From positions 26,565-66,930 of the forward strand of contig FR898631.1 of assembly GCA_000437215.1 (NCBI GenBank): a stretch of 40,366 bases of DNA. The letters run 5' to 3'. This document shows positions 15,974 to 24,228 of this stretch, piece after piece; position 1 is the first letter of the stretch, and every line of letters begins with the position of its first letter. The stretch is from Clostridium sp. CAG:440 (GTDB lineage: Bacteria > Bacillota > Clostridia > TANB77 > CAG-508). The position numbers were made by a program, and so were the translations under genes. The notes under the pieces were generated by a model. The model did no database searches, was not told where the DNA came from, and saw nothing but the letters and a program-made list of their open reading frames with translations.

Positions 15974-16114
15974 TTTTTACCTCCTATAAAATATTAAAAA
16001 AATCTAAAAATAAGAACAAGATATTTTTCATAATTAAGTTAAAATTTGTATGAAAAATAAATTCTAATAATAGTATTAAAAATTTTGGAGAAAATATACA
16101 TACAAAAAATACAA

Positions 16115-16147
16115 AAAAACAGTATGTTTTGAAACAATACTGTTTTT
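16115..16147. terminator. Hairpin terminator downstream of the gene at 16172-16564
   Basis: Perfect AAAAACAGTAT / ATACTGTTTTT stem, with an inner GTTT / AAAC pairing and T-runs on both strands. It ends the minus-strand transcript coming from 16564. Confidence 0.8.
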
Positions 16148-16171
16148 AATAATTATATATTATAAAATAAA

Positions 16172-16564
16172 TTATCTTTTTAATTTTATTAAAATTGCAA
16201 TTGCAAGTAATATTAATAATATTCCTATTACAATAATAAAAATATTTAATACAAAAGATGCATCTCCATTAGAACTACTTACATTACTAATTGTTGCTGC
16301 AGGAGAAGAGGTGTTTGATGTTGAACTTGAATTATTAGATATATTTTCTTCATATTCATCATCAGATGAAGAAGTGTTTGTATTTGAATTTCTATTTGAA
16401 GATGTGTTTGAATTATTTGAATTTGAACTAGCATTTGATGAGTTAGTTGTATTAGAAGTTTCTTCTTCGTCAGGTAAATTTAAGTCTATTGCAAAACATT
16501 TTGTTGTAAATATAAATAGTATTGAAATTAGTATTATTAAAATTGTTTTTGTTATTTTTGACAT
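16172..16564 (-). CDS. Secreted Ser/Asn-rich protein with C-terminal membrane anchor
   Basis: A 130-residue protein with an N-terminal signal peptide (about residues 6-25), a mature part starting IDLNLPDEEE, a low-complexity stretch of Ser, Asn and Thr (about 38-95) with an acidic DDEYEEN patch, and a C-terminal membrane helix (FVLNIFIIVIGILLILLAIAILIKLKR). It is probably a wall-spanning tether exposed outside the cell. The start follows AAAGGAGGAA. No homologous family recognised. It lies in the same orientation as the helical-repeat protein downstream but is separated from it by a terminator. Function unknown. Confidence 0.65.
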   Translation of the reverse strand: MSKITKTILIILISILFIFTTKCFAIDLNLPDEEETSNTTNSSNASSNSNNSNTSSNRNSNTNTSSSDDEYEENISNNSSSTSNTSSPAATISNVSSSNGDASFVLNIFIIVIGILLILLAIAILIKLKR

Positions 16565-16713
16565 TTTAATTCCTCCTTTGTTATTGAATATATAATAACC
16601 TAAAAATAAAAAAATGTCTAGTATAATTTAAAAAAATAGGCAAAAAGATGTTACAATTCATTGGATTAATTATAATAAAAGTTATGTGGAATTATCTAAT
16701 TTCTAAAATTTCA

Positions 16714-16742
16714 TTGACATTATTTTATAAATATTATATAAT
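16714..16742 (+). promoter_or_regulatory. Consensus sigma-A promoter of the regulator-suf operon
   Basis: Perfect TTGACA (16714-16719), 17-base spacer, perfect TATAAT (16737-16742). The operator-like palindrome begins at its last base, so the regulator would block the start site. Confidence 0.88.
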
Positions 16743-16759
16743 GTTAGCCGAAGTTAACA
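16742..16759 (+). promoter_or_regulatory. Probable operator of the DtxR-like regulator
   Basis: TGTTAGCCGAAGTTAACA is an imperfect palindrome with perfect TGTTA / TAACA ends. It resembles DtxR-family boxes (TTAGG..TTAACC type), overlaps the transcription start and lies 14 bases before the regulator gene, which suggests autoregulation of the whole suf operon. Confidence 0.6.
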
Positions 16760-16772
16760 AAAGGAGACGCAT

Positions 16773-17228
16773 ATGGAAATTTCAAAATCTTTAGAAGAAT
16801 ATATAAAGACAATGTATGTTTTACAAAAACAAAAGGGAATAATAAGAGTAACAGACATTGCACAAAAAATGAAATGCACAAAAGCAAGTGTTAATAAGGC
16901 AATAAAACAACTAAAAGAAAAGGCTTACGTAAATTATGAAACATATGGAAAAATAGAAATAACCAAAGATGGAGTTAAGTTAGCAAAAAAGGTTTTAGAA
17001 GCTTATGATATAGTTTATCTTTTTTTAACTGAATTGCTTGGCATAGAAAAAAAAGAGGCTAATTTAGAAGCAGAAAAAATGAAACAAAGTATGGAAGATG
17101 CGACTTTAAATAAACTTGCAAAATACGTACAAAATCAGCTTGGAATTCAAACTTTAGAATGTAATTATGACATTAATAATGAAAAATGTATTGAATGTTC
17201 AAGAAGAATAAAAGCAAACCAAAATTAA
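16773..17228 (+). CDS. DtxR/MntR-family regulator with C-terminal cysteines, first gene of the suf operon
   Basis: The 151-residue protein has the MntR/DtxR winged-helix start SLEEYIKTMYVLQKQKGIIRVTDIAQKMKCTKASVNKAIKQL, then a dimerisation helix region EAYDIVYLFLTELLGI. Compared with MntR, several usual metal ligands appear replaced: Lys12 where MntR has Glu11, no His in the helix around residue 78, and KMKQ where the EGIEHH ligands are expected. Instead the C-terminus holds three cysteines, Cys130, Cys139 and Cys142 (C-x8-C-x2-C), with a fourth at Cys35. Standing before sufCBDSU behind a palindromic operator, it may sense Fe-S cluster status rather than free metal; this is inference. The start has AAAAGGAG before it. 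Its end is 26 bases from sufC. Confidence 0.82.
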   Translation: MEISKSLEEYIKTMYVLQKQKGIIRVTDIAQKMKCTKASVNKAIKQLKEKAYVNYETYGKIEITKDGVKLAKKVLEAYDIVYLFLTELLGIEKKEANLEAEKMKQSMEDATLNKLAKYVQNQLGIQTLECNYDINNEKCIECSRRIKANQN

Positions 17229-17254
17229 AAATAATAAAAGAAGGGAATAGTAAA

Positions 17255-17995
17255 ATGAATAATACATTATTAGAAATTAAAGATTTATATGTAAATGCAG
17301 AAGAAAAGAAAATATTAAAAGGATTAAATTTAAAAATAAATAAAGGTGAAGTTCATGTTGTAATGGGACCAAATGGGGCTGGAAAATCTACACTTGCAAA
17401 TGCTATTTTTAATAACCCAGTTTATACAAAAGAAAATGGACAAGTATTATTTGAAGATGAAGACATAACAAACTCAAAAACAGATGAAATTGCAAGAAAA
17501 GGAGTTTTTATGTCATTTCAATTACCAGAAGAAATTCCAGGTGTGTCTGTTACAAACTTTTTAAAATATGCTAAAAATAAAATGACTGGAAAGCCAGTAA
17601 AGGTATTTGCATTTAAAGAAGAAATAAAAGGATATATGGAACAATTACATATTAATCCAAGTTATATGGACAGAAACTTAAATGTTGGTTTTTCAGGTGG
17701 AGAAAAAAAGAAAAATGAAATTTTACAAATGCTAGTATTAAATCCAAAACTTGCAATATTAGATGAAACAGATTCAGGACTTGATGTTGATGCAATAAGG
17801 ACAGTATCAAAGGGAATACAAATGTATAAAAATGATGAAAATGCTGTTTTAATAATAACACACAATGCTAAAATTTTAGAAAATTTAAAAGTTGATTATG
17901 TTCATGTTTTGGTTGATGGAAGAATAGTAAAAACTGGAACACAAGAATTAGCTAAAGAAATCGAAAAAAACGGTTATGGAATATACAAAAAATAA
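17255..17995 (+). CDS. sufC: Fe-S cluster assembly ATPase SufC
   Basis: SufC is the cytoplasmic ABC-type ATPase that binds SufB and SufD and drives the conformational change needed for Fe-S cluster assembly. The 246-residue product has Walker A GPNGAGKST (residues 38-46), Q-loop SFQLPEEIPGV, the signature FSGGEKKKNE typical of SufC, Walker B LAILDETDSGLD and the H-loop LIITHNAKIL. The ATG at 17255 is preferred; an earlier in-frame ATG at 17195 lies inside the regulator gene. AAGGGAATAG precedes the start. Second gene of the operon. Confidence 0.95.
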   Translation: MNNTLLEIKDLYVNAEEKKILKGLNLKINKGEVHVVMGPNGAGKSTLANAIFNNPVYTKENGQVLFEDEDITNSKTDEIARKGVFMSFQLPEEIPGVSVTNFLKYAKNKMTGKPVKVFAFKEEIKGYMEQLHINPSYMDRNLNVGFSGGEKKKNEILQMLVLNPKLAILDETDSGLDVDAIRTVSKGIQMYKNDENAVLIITHNAKILENLKVDYVHVLVDGRIVKTGTQELAKEIEKNGYGIYKK

Positions 17996-18022
17996 TATTG
18001 CAAATTTTGAAAGGAATTTAAA

Positions 18023-19423
18023 ATGGGTAAAACAAAATTAGAAGAAATTAATAGAAATATATATGACATAAAAAATAAAGATGAATATGAATATAAAATA
18101 AAAAAAGGTTTAACATCTGAAATTATAAATGAAATATCAAAACAAAAAAATGATCCAGAGTGGATGAGAGAATTTAGATTAAAAGCTTTAGAAGTATATA
18201 ATTCTTTAGAAATGCCAACATGGGGACCTGATTTGTCAGAATTAAATATGGATGAAATTGCTACATATGTTAAACCAAAATCTAAATTAAATAGTAACTG
18301 GGATGATGTACCAGAAGATATAAAAAATACATTTGATAAGCTTGGAATTCCAGAGGCAGAAAAGACATCTTTAGCAGGAGTTGGGGCACAATATGACTCA
18401 GAAGTTGTATATCATAGCATAAAAGAAGAACTTGTAAAACAAGGTGTAATTTATACAGACATGGAAACAGCTGTAAGGCAATATCCTGAAATTGTTAAAG
18501 AACATTTTATGAAATGTGTACCTGTACATGACCATAAATTTGTTGCATTACACGGTGCAGTTTGGTCAGGAGGTTCTTTTGTTTATGTTCCAAAAGGAGT
18601 AAAAGTAGATATTCCTTTGCAATCATACTTTAGACTAAATTCACCAGAATCAGGACAATTTGAACATACATTAATAATTGTAGATGAGGGTGCAAGTCTT
18701 CACTTTGTAGAAGGATGTAGCGCACCAAAATATAATAAGGTAAACTTACATGCTGGTTGTGTTGAATTATATGTTAAAGACAATGCATATTTAAGATATT
18801 CAACAATAGAAAATTGGTCAAAAAACATGTTAAACTTGAATACAAAAAAAGCAATAGTTGGTAAAAATGCACAAGTTGACTGGGTTTCTGGTTCATTTGG
18901 TTCAAAAATATCAATGCTTTATCCAATGAGTATATTAAATGGGGAAGGTGCAAAAACTGAATATACAGGTATTTCTTTTGCAGGTAAAGGGCAAAACTTA
19001 GACACAGGATTTAAAGTAATACACAATGCTCCAAATACTTCAAGTGTTGTTGATGCAAAATCAATATCAAAAAATGGAGGAATATGCACTTACAGGTCTT
19101 TAGTAAGAATTAATGAAAATGCAAGAAATTCAAAATGTTCAGTATCTTGTGAATCTTTAATGTTAGACAACATATCAAAATCTGACACAATTCCAGTAAA
19201 TGATGTAAGAACAGATGAGGTTCAATTTTCACATGAGGCAAAAATTGGAAAAATAAGTGATAAAGCAATATTCTATTTAATGAGTAGAGGCTTATCAGAA
19301 GAAGATGCAAAAGCAATGATAGTAAGAGGATTTGCATACCCTATATCAAAAGAACTTCCTATAGAATATGCAGTAGAAATGAACAATTTAATAAATTTAG
19401 AATTAGAAGGAGCTATTGGATAA
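18023..19423 (+). CDS. sufB: Fe-S cluster assembly scaffold SufB
   Basis: SufB forms the SufBC2D scaffold on which Fe-S clusters are built. The 466-residue product is close to the usual length and highly conserved: EWMREFRLKALEVY near the start, LHGAVWSGGSFVYVPKGVKVDIPLQSYFR, ASLHFVEGCSAP, and the C-terminal FLMSRGLSEEDAKAMIVRGFA-like segment (YLMSRGLSEEDAKAMIVRGF) shared with SufD. The start follows TGAAAGGAA. The stop TAA overlaps the sufD ATG by one base, so the two are translationally coupled. Confidence 0.95.
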   Translation: MGKTKLEEINRNIYDIKNKDEYEYKIKKGLTSEIINEISKQKNDPEWMREFRLKALEVYNSLEMPTWGPDLSELNMDEIATYVKPKSKLNSNWDDVPEDIKNTFDKLGIPEAEKTSLAGVGAQYDSEVVYHSIKEELVKQGVIYTDMETAVRQYPEIVKEHFMKCVPVHDHKFVALHGAVWSGGSFVYVPKGVKVDIPLQSYFRLNSPESGQFEHTLIIVDEGASLHFVEGCSAPKYNKVNLHAGCVELYVKDNAYLRYSTIENWSKNMLNLNTKKAIVGKNAQVDWVSGSFGSKISMLYPMSILNGEGAKTEYTGISFAGKGQNLDTGFKVIHNAPNTSSVVDAKSISKNGGICTYRSLVRINENARNSKCSVSCESLMLDNISKSDTIPVNDVRTDEVQFSHEAKIGKISDKAIFYLMSRGLSEEDAKAMIVRGFAYPISKELPIEYAVEMNNLINLELEGAIG

Positions 19424-20472
19424 TGAAAGAAATAATATTAAATGAAACTCCGGTAAGAACAAGTGCTAATTTTGGAATAAACAATATAATATTAAAAGAC
19501 TTTGAATTCCCAAGTAAAATACAAGAATTTGATGGATTAGAAATATTAAAAGGAAAAGAAAACGTAAGCAAAAATTTTAATTTTAATAATTCTTTAAAAT
19601 ATGGAGTGTCAAAAATACTAGAAAATGATATAAATAATAATGCAAATGTAACTTTGGCAATAAATGCAAAAAAAGAAACACAAATAGCATTTAATTTGAC
19701 AGATAAAAACAATCAATTAGCAGAAAATATAGAAATAATAGCTAAAAATAATGATGAAGGAACAGTTTTATTAAAATATAAATCAGATAATAAAAATGAT
19801 GCATATCATAATGGAATATGTAAGATAAAAGCTTGCAAAAATTCGAAGACAAAAGTTATTATTGTTAATTTATTAAATAGTAACACAAACAATTTTTTAA
19901 GTATAGAAAGCATTGTAGAAGAAGGTGCTAAACTTGAAGTCGTTATAATAGACTTAGGAGGAAATATAACAGTTACAAACTATTATACAAATTTAAGTGG
20001 TAAATTTTCTTCATCAAATGTAGATAGTATATATCTTGGAAAAGATGAACAAAAAATAGATATAAATTATATTGCACATTTAAATGGTGAAAAATCAAAT
20101 TGTAATATAGAGGTTCAAGGAGCATTAAAAGATAAAGCTATTAAGAATTTTAAAGGAACAATAGATTTTAAAACAGGAGCTGTAAAATCTATTGGGGCAG
20201 AAAATGAGTTTTGTATGTTATTGTCTGATAAAGCAAAATCAAAAGCTTTACCTATGCTTTTATGTACAGAAGAAGATGTAGAAGGAAGTCATAGTACTGC
20301 AACAGGAAAGGTAGATGAAAGTGAGCTATTTTATTTAATGACAAGAGGATTTAGCAAAAAAGAAGCAATGAAACTAATTGTAAAAGCAAACTTTTCAGCT
20401 ATTATTGACAAAATTAATGACGAGAGTTTAAAAGAAGAGATTATAAATGAAGTAGACAATAGACTTGATTAA
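19423..20472 (+). CDS. sufD: Fe-S cluster assembly protein SufD
   Basis: SufD pairs with SufB in the SufBC2D complex and is thought to help deliver iron or stabilise the scaffold. The 349-residue product is more divergent than SufB, as usual; the recognisable part is the C-terminal beta-helix and helical end, with GTIDFKTGAVKSIGAENEFCMLLSDKAKSKALPMLLCTEEDVEGSHSTATGKVDESELFY, then YLMTRGFSKKEAMKLIVKANF. The N-terminal half is Asn-rich and weakly conserved. Start codon ATG overlaps the sufB stop. sufS follows after 15 bases. Confidence 0.9.
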   Translation: MKEIILNETPVRTSANFGINNIILKDFEFPSKIQEFDGLEILKGKENVSKNFNFNNSLKYGVSKILENDINNNANVTLAINAKKETQIAFNLTDKNNQLAENIEIIAKNNDEGTVLLKYKSDNKNDAYHNGICKIKACKNSKTKVIIVNLLNSNTNNFLSIESIVEEGAKLEVVIIDLGGNITVTNYYTNLSGKFSSSNVDSIYLGKDEQKIDINYIAHLNGEKSNCNIEVQGALKDKAIKNFKGTIDFKTGAVKSIGAENEFCMLLSDKAKSKALPMLLCTEEDVEGSHSTATGKVDESELFYLMTRGFSKKEAMKLIVKANFSAIIDKINDESLKEEIINEVDNRLD

Positions 20473-20487
20473 ATAAGGAGCAAATAA

Positions 20488-21711
<1,224 letters not shown>

Positions 21712-21730
21712 ATTTTGAAAGGAAAGAAAA

Positions 21731-22171
21731 ATGGAAGATTTAAATGATGTATATAATGATTTAATTATGGAACATAGTATGCATTCTGAAAATAAAAGAG
21801 AATTAAAAGATGCAGATTTTGAAGAAATGGGACATAATCCAAATTGTGGTGATGAAATAAAATTAGAGCTAAAATTAGATGGAGACATAATAGAAGAATT
21901 AGCATTTACTGGACATGGCTGTGCTATTTCTCAAAGTTCAACATCTATTATGATAGATACTTTGCAAGGTAAAACTATAAAACAAGCAAAAGAAATAATA
22001 CAAACTTTTATAGGAATGATAAAAAGAGAAATAACAGATGAAGAGGAATTAAAAAAGTTAGAAGATGCAATAGCGTTTAGAAATATTTCTAATATGCCTG
22101 CTAGAGTAAAATGTGCTTTACTTGCATGGCATACAATGGAAGATATATTAAATAAAAATGAAAACAAATAG
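21731..22171 (+). CDS. sufU: Zinc-dependent sulfurtransferase SufU
   Basis: SufU accepts persulfide sulfur from SufS in Gram-positive SUF systems. The 146-residue product shows the zinc ligands Cys39 and Asp41 (NPNCGDEI), Cys64 (GHGCAIS) and Cys128 (ARVKCALL), corresponding to the known set in Bacillus SufU. The segment SQSSTSIMIDTLQGK is also typical. The start follows TGAAAGGAAAG. It is the last Fe-S gene of the operon; the methyltransferase gene begins nine bases after its stop. Confidence 0.94.
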   Translation: MEDLNDVYNDLIMEHSMHSENKRELKDADFEEMGHNPNCGDEIKLELKLDGDIIEELAFTGHGCAISQSSTSIMIDTLQGKTIKQAKEIIQTFIGMIKREITDEEELKKLEDAIAFRNISNMPARVKCALLAWHTMEDILNKNENK

Positions 22172-22180
22172 GAGCAAAAA

Positions 22181-23095
22181 ATGGAATATAATAATATTGT
22201 TTCAAAGTTGCCAAACTTTTTAATTGAAAAGTTAAACCTACAATATAATGAAGAAATTACTAAAAAAATAATAGAAGGTTATGGGCAAAGGAGAGTATCT
22301 TCATTTAGAGTAAATACATTAAAAAGTAATGTATGCAAAATAGAAAAAATTTTAATAGAAAATAAAATAAATTACAATAAAGTTTCATGGTATAATGAAG
22401 CTTTTATTGTAGAAAATGAAGAAAGCTTACGTAAATTAGATATATACAAAAATGGAGATATTTATATGCAAAGTTTATCTTCAATGCTTCCGCCTTTAAT
22501 TTTAAACCCAAAAGAAAATTATGATATTTTAGATATGGCAGCAGCGCCAGGAGGAAAAACCACACAAATTGCAGCACTTACTAATAATAAAGCAAATATT
22601 ACAGCATGTGAAATGAATAAAGTTAGGGCTGAACGATTAAAGTATAATATTGAAAAACAAGGAGCTAAAGTATTTGTAATGGTTAAAGATGCAAAAACTA
22701 TAGATAACTTTTTTTCATTTGATCAAATTCTTTTAGATAGTCCATGTAGTGGAAGTGGAACATTAAACGTAGAAAATGAAAAATTAAATGAAGTATTTAC
22801 ACCAAAATTAATACAAAAATCTGTAAAGGCTCAAAATAGTTTATTACAAAAAGCAATAAAAATATTAAAAACAGGACAAGAAATGGTTTATTCTACATGT
22901 TCTATACTATCTTGTGAAAATGAGGAAATAATAAATAATGCATTAAAGCAAAAAAATATAGAAATTGTTCCAATTGAATTTGATAAAAAAGAAGATTTAC
23001 CTTTACTTCCATCAAAAATAGAAGGAACTATTTGTGTTGCACCAAATAAATTTTATGAAGGATTTTTTATTGCAAAAATAAAAAAAATAAAATAA
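22181..23095 (+). CDS. RNA m5C methyltransferase (RsmB/RsmF/NSUN family)
   Basis: A SAM-dependent RNA cytosine-5 methyltransferase, probably acting on rRNA. In the 304-residue product: an N-terminal substrate-binding part with RVNTLKSN, the SAM motif LDMAAAPGGKTTQIAAL (about residues 118-134), DSPCSGSGT with the Cys that resolves the adduct (about 186-194), and VYSTCSILSCENEE with the catalytic Cys (about 233-246). The C-terminus ends with FYEGFFIAKI, typical of the family. It is shorter than RsmF, without the extra C-terminal RNA-binding domain. Located nine bases after sufU, so it is expressed with the suf operon. The exact target base cannot be told. Confidence 0.87.
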   Translation: MEYNNIVSKLPNFLIEKLNLQYNEEITKKIIEGYGQRRVSSFRVNTLKSNVCKIEKILIENKINYNKVSWYNEAFIVENEESLRKLDIYKNGDIYMQSLSSMLPPLILNPKENYDILDMAAAPGGKTTQIAALTNNKANITACEMNKVRAERLKYNIEKQGAKVFVMVKDAKTIDNFFSFDQILLDSPCSGSGTLNVENEKLNEVFTPKLIQKSVKAQNSLLQKAIKILKTGQEMVYSTCSILSCENEEIINNALKQKNIEIVPIEFDKKEDLPLLPSKIEGTICVAPNKFYEGFFIAKIKKIK

Positions 23096-23109
23096 TGGAG
23101 GAAAGAAAA

Positions 23110-23526
23110 ATGGAGTACATATATGAAAGAAAAATAAATTATTATGAAACAGACAAAATGGGTGTTGTACATCATTCTAATTATATTCGTTTTTTGGAAG
23201 AGGCTAGATGCTCTTGGATGGACAATGTAAAAATGCCTTTTGTTGAATTTGAAAAAAGGGGAATTACTATACCTGTTTTAGGTGTAAATTGTGAATATAA
23301 ATATCATGTTACATTTGATGATATAATACAAATAAAGTTATTTGTAAAAGAATACACAGGTGTAAGGCTTACGATGGGGTATAATGTTATAAATAAGAAA
23401 GATGGAAAAACAGTTCTTATAGGTGAAACAAAGCATTGTTTTACAAGTAAAGATTTAAGACCATTAAACTTAAAGAAAGTTGCACCAGAGTTTAGTCAAA
23501 AATTTGAAGAGATGAAAAATAATTAA
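23110..23526 (+). CDS. Acyl-CoA thioesterase, YbgC/FadM-type hotdog fold
   Basis: A 138-residue 4HBT-family thioesterase that should hydrolyse acyl-CoA thioesters in the cytoplasm. The diagnostic N-terminal segment is YYETDKMGVVHHSNYIRFLEEAR, with the catalytic Asp in TDKMGVVHH, followed by the hotdog beta-sheet GVNCEYKYHVTFDDIIQIKLFV and GETKHCFTSKDLRP. I chose the ATG at 23110 because AATGGAGGAAAG precedes it; an in-frame ATG at 23095 overlaps the previous stop region. Last gene of the long suf transcript; the link to Fe-S metabolism is unclear and may be chance. Confidence 0.87.
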   Translation: MEYIYERKINYYETDKMGVVHHSNYIRFLEEARCSWMDNVKMPFVEFEKRGITIPVLGVNCEYKYHVTFDDIIQIKLFVKEYTGVRLTMGYNVINKKDGKTVLIGETKHCFTSKDLRPLNLKKVAPEFSQKFEEMKNN

Positions 23527-23573
23527 GATAAAGGTAAGTATAAGTTGATTTTTTAAAATAGTAAACATAAAAA

Positions 23574-23602
23574 TTGAAAATATTAGTAAATGGTGATATA
23601 AT
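23574..23602 (+). promoter_or_regulatory. Promoter of the gene at 23637
   Basis: TTGAAA (23574-23579), 17-base spacer, perfect TATAAT (23597-23602). Confidence 0.75.
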
Positions 23603-23636
23603 TATATTATAATAACTTATATAAGGAGGAATGTTT

Positions 23637-24128
23637 GTGGACATTCAGACAGCAATTGCAGAAGCTCATGGAGAATTTCATTTTGACCGGTATTCTAAAG
23701 ATTGGTTAGTAAAGATGAGTACAAATTGCATGGCCTTTGCTTTAGGCCTTGAGACAGCATCTAACAGTGAACTTTATAGAGTAGGAGCTCTATGTGAAAA
23801 AAAGCCAATTGATCAGGAATATTTTTCGGAGTATGAAGTTAAAGAACTTTTTTTGGAAGACCTTCAAGTACTCAAACTTAATGCAAAACAGGTAACTTTC
23901 GAAGAAACAAAGGTTATGGATTTAGAGTCAAACCAGTATATTGTTTTTTTGTTTGTTACAAAGTATGGAAAAGAAATTGGAGATTTCCATTTTTGGAGGT
24001 ATGACAATGAATGGGGCTTTACACAAAAAAGGCCAAGACAGGTTCCAATTATAATTGAGAATCCAAAAAGGGATTGGCCTGAAAACTGGAACACAAAACT
24101 GATGGGAGCTTTTGTGATTACAAAATAG
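23637..24128 (+). CDS. Unknown 163-residue protein, foreign composition, in-frame CGG, possible cysteine-peptidase-like fold
   Basis: The product starts at GTG 23637, seven bases after AAGGAGG; an ATG six bases earlier is too close to that site. Features: TNCMAFALG near residue 32 and GDFHFWRYDNEWGFTQKRP in the second half, followed by DWPENW. This Cys-...-His-Trp/Phe-Arg pattern resembles a group of small phage and bacterial proteins with NCYAYALG and HFYR..WSHK motifs thought to be papain-like; the match is suggestive only. G+C content and codon use (GAG, CTT, GGC, AAG) exceed those of neighbours. Codon 18 (23688-23690) is CGG in zero frame, HFDRYSKDW; a +1 shift there would give HFDGILKIG and a stop. 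It is a single-gene unit with its own promoter and terminator. Confidence 0.72.
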   Translation: MDIQTAIAEAHGEFHFDRYSKDWLVKMSTNCMAFALGLETASNSELYRVGALCEKKPIDQEYFSEYEVKELFLEDLQVLKLNAKQVTFEETKVMDLESNQYIVFLFVTKYGKEIGDFHFWRYDNEWGFTQKRPRQVPIIIENPKRDWPENWNTKLMGAFVITK

Positions 24129-24156
24129 AGGCGATTAATTTCGCTTCTATTTTTTA
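24124..24156 (+). terminator. Terminator after the gene at 23637
   Basis: AATAGAGGCGA / TTCGCTTCTATT stem with a short loop (one weak pair) followed by TTTTTTATTT. Confidence 0.8.
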
Positions 24157-24168
24157 TTTAAAAACATA

Positions 24169-24197
24169 TTGCAAAAAAAAAGTCAATATGATATAAC
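24169..24197 (+). promoter_or_regulatory. Promoter of the gene at 24229
   Basis: TTGCAA (24169-24174), 17-base spacer, TATAAC (24192-24197), 32 bases before the ATG. Confidence 0.6.
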
Positions 24198-24228
24198 TAT
24201 TGTATAAAAATACGAAAGGGGAATAAAA

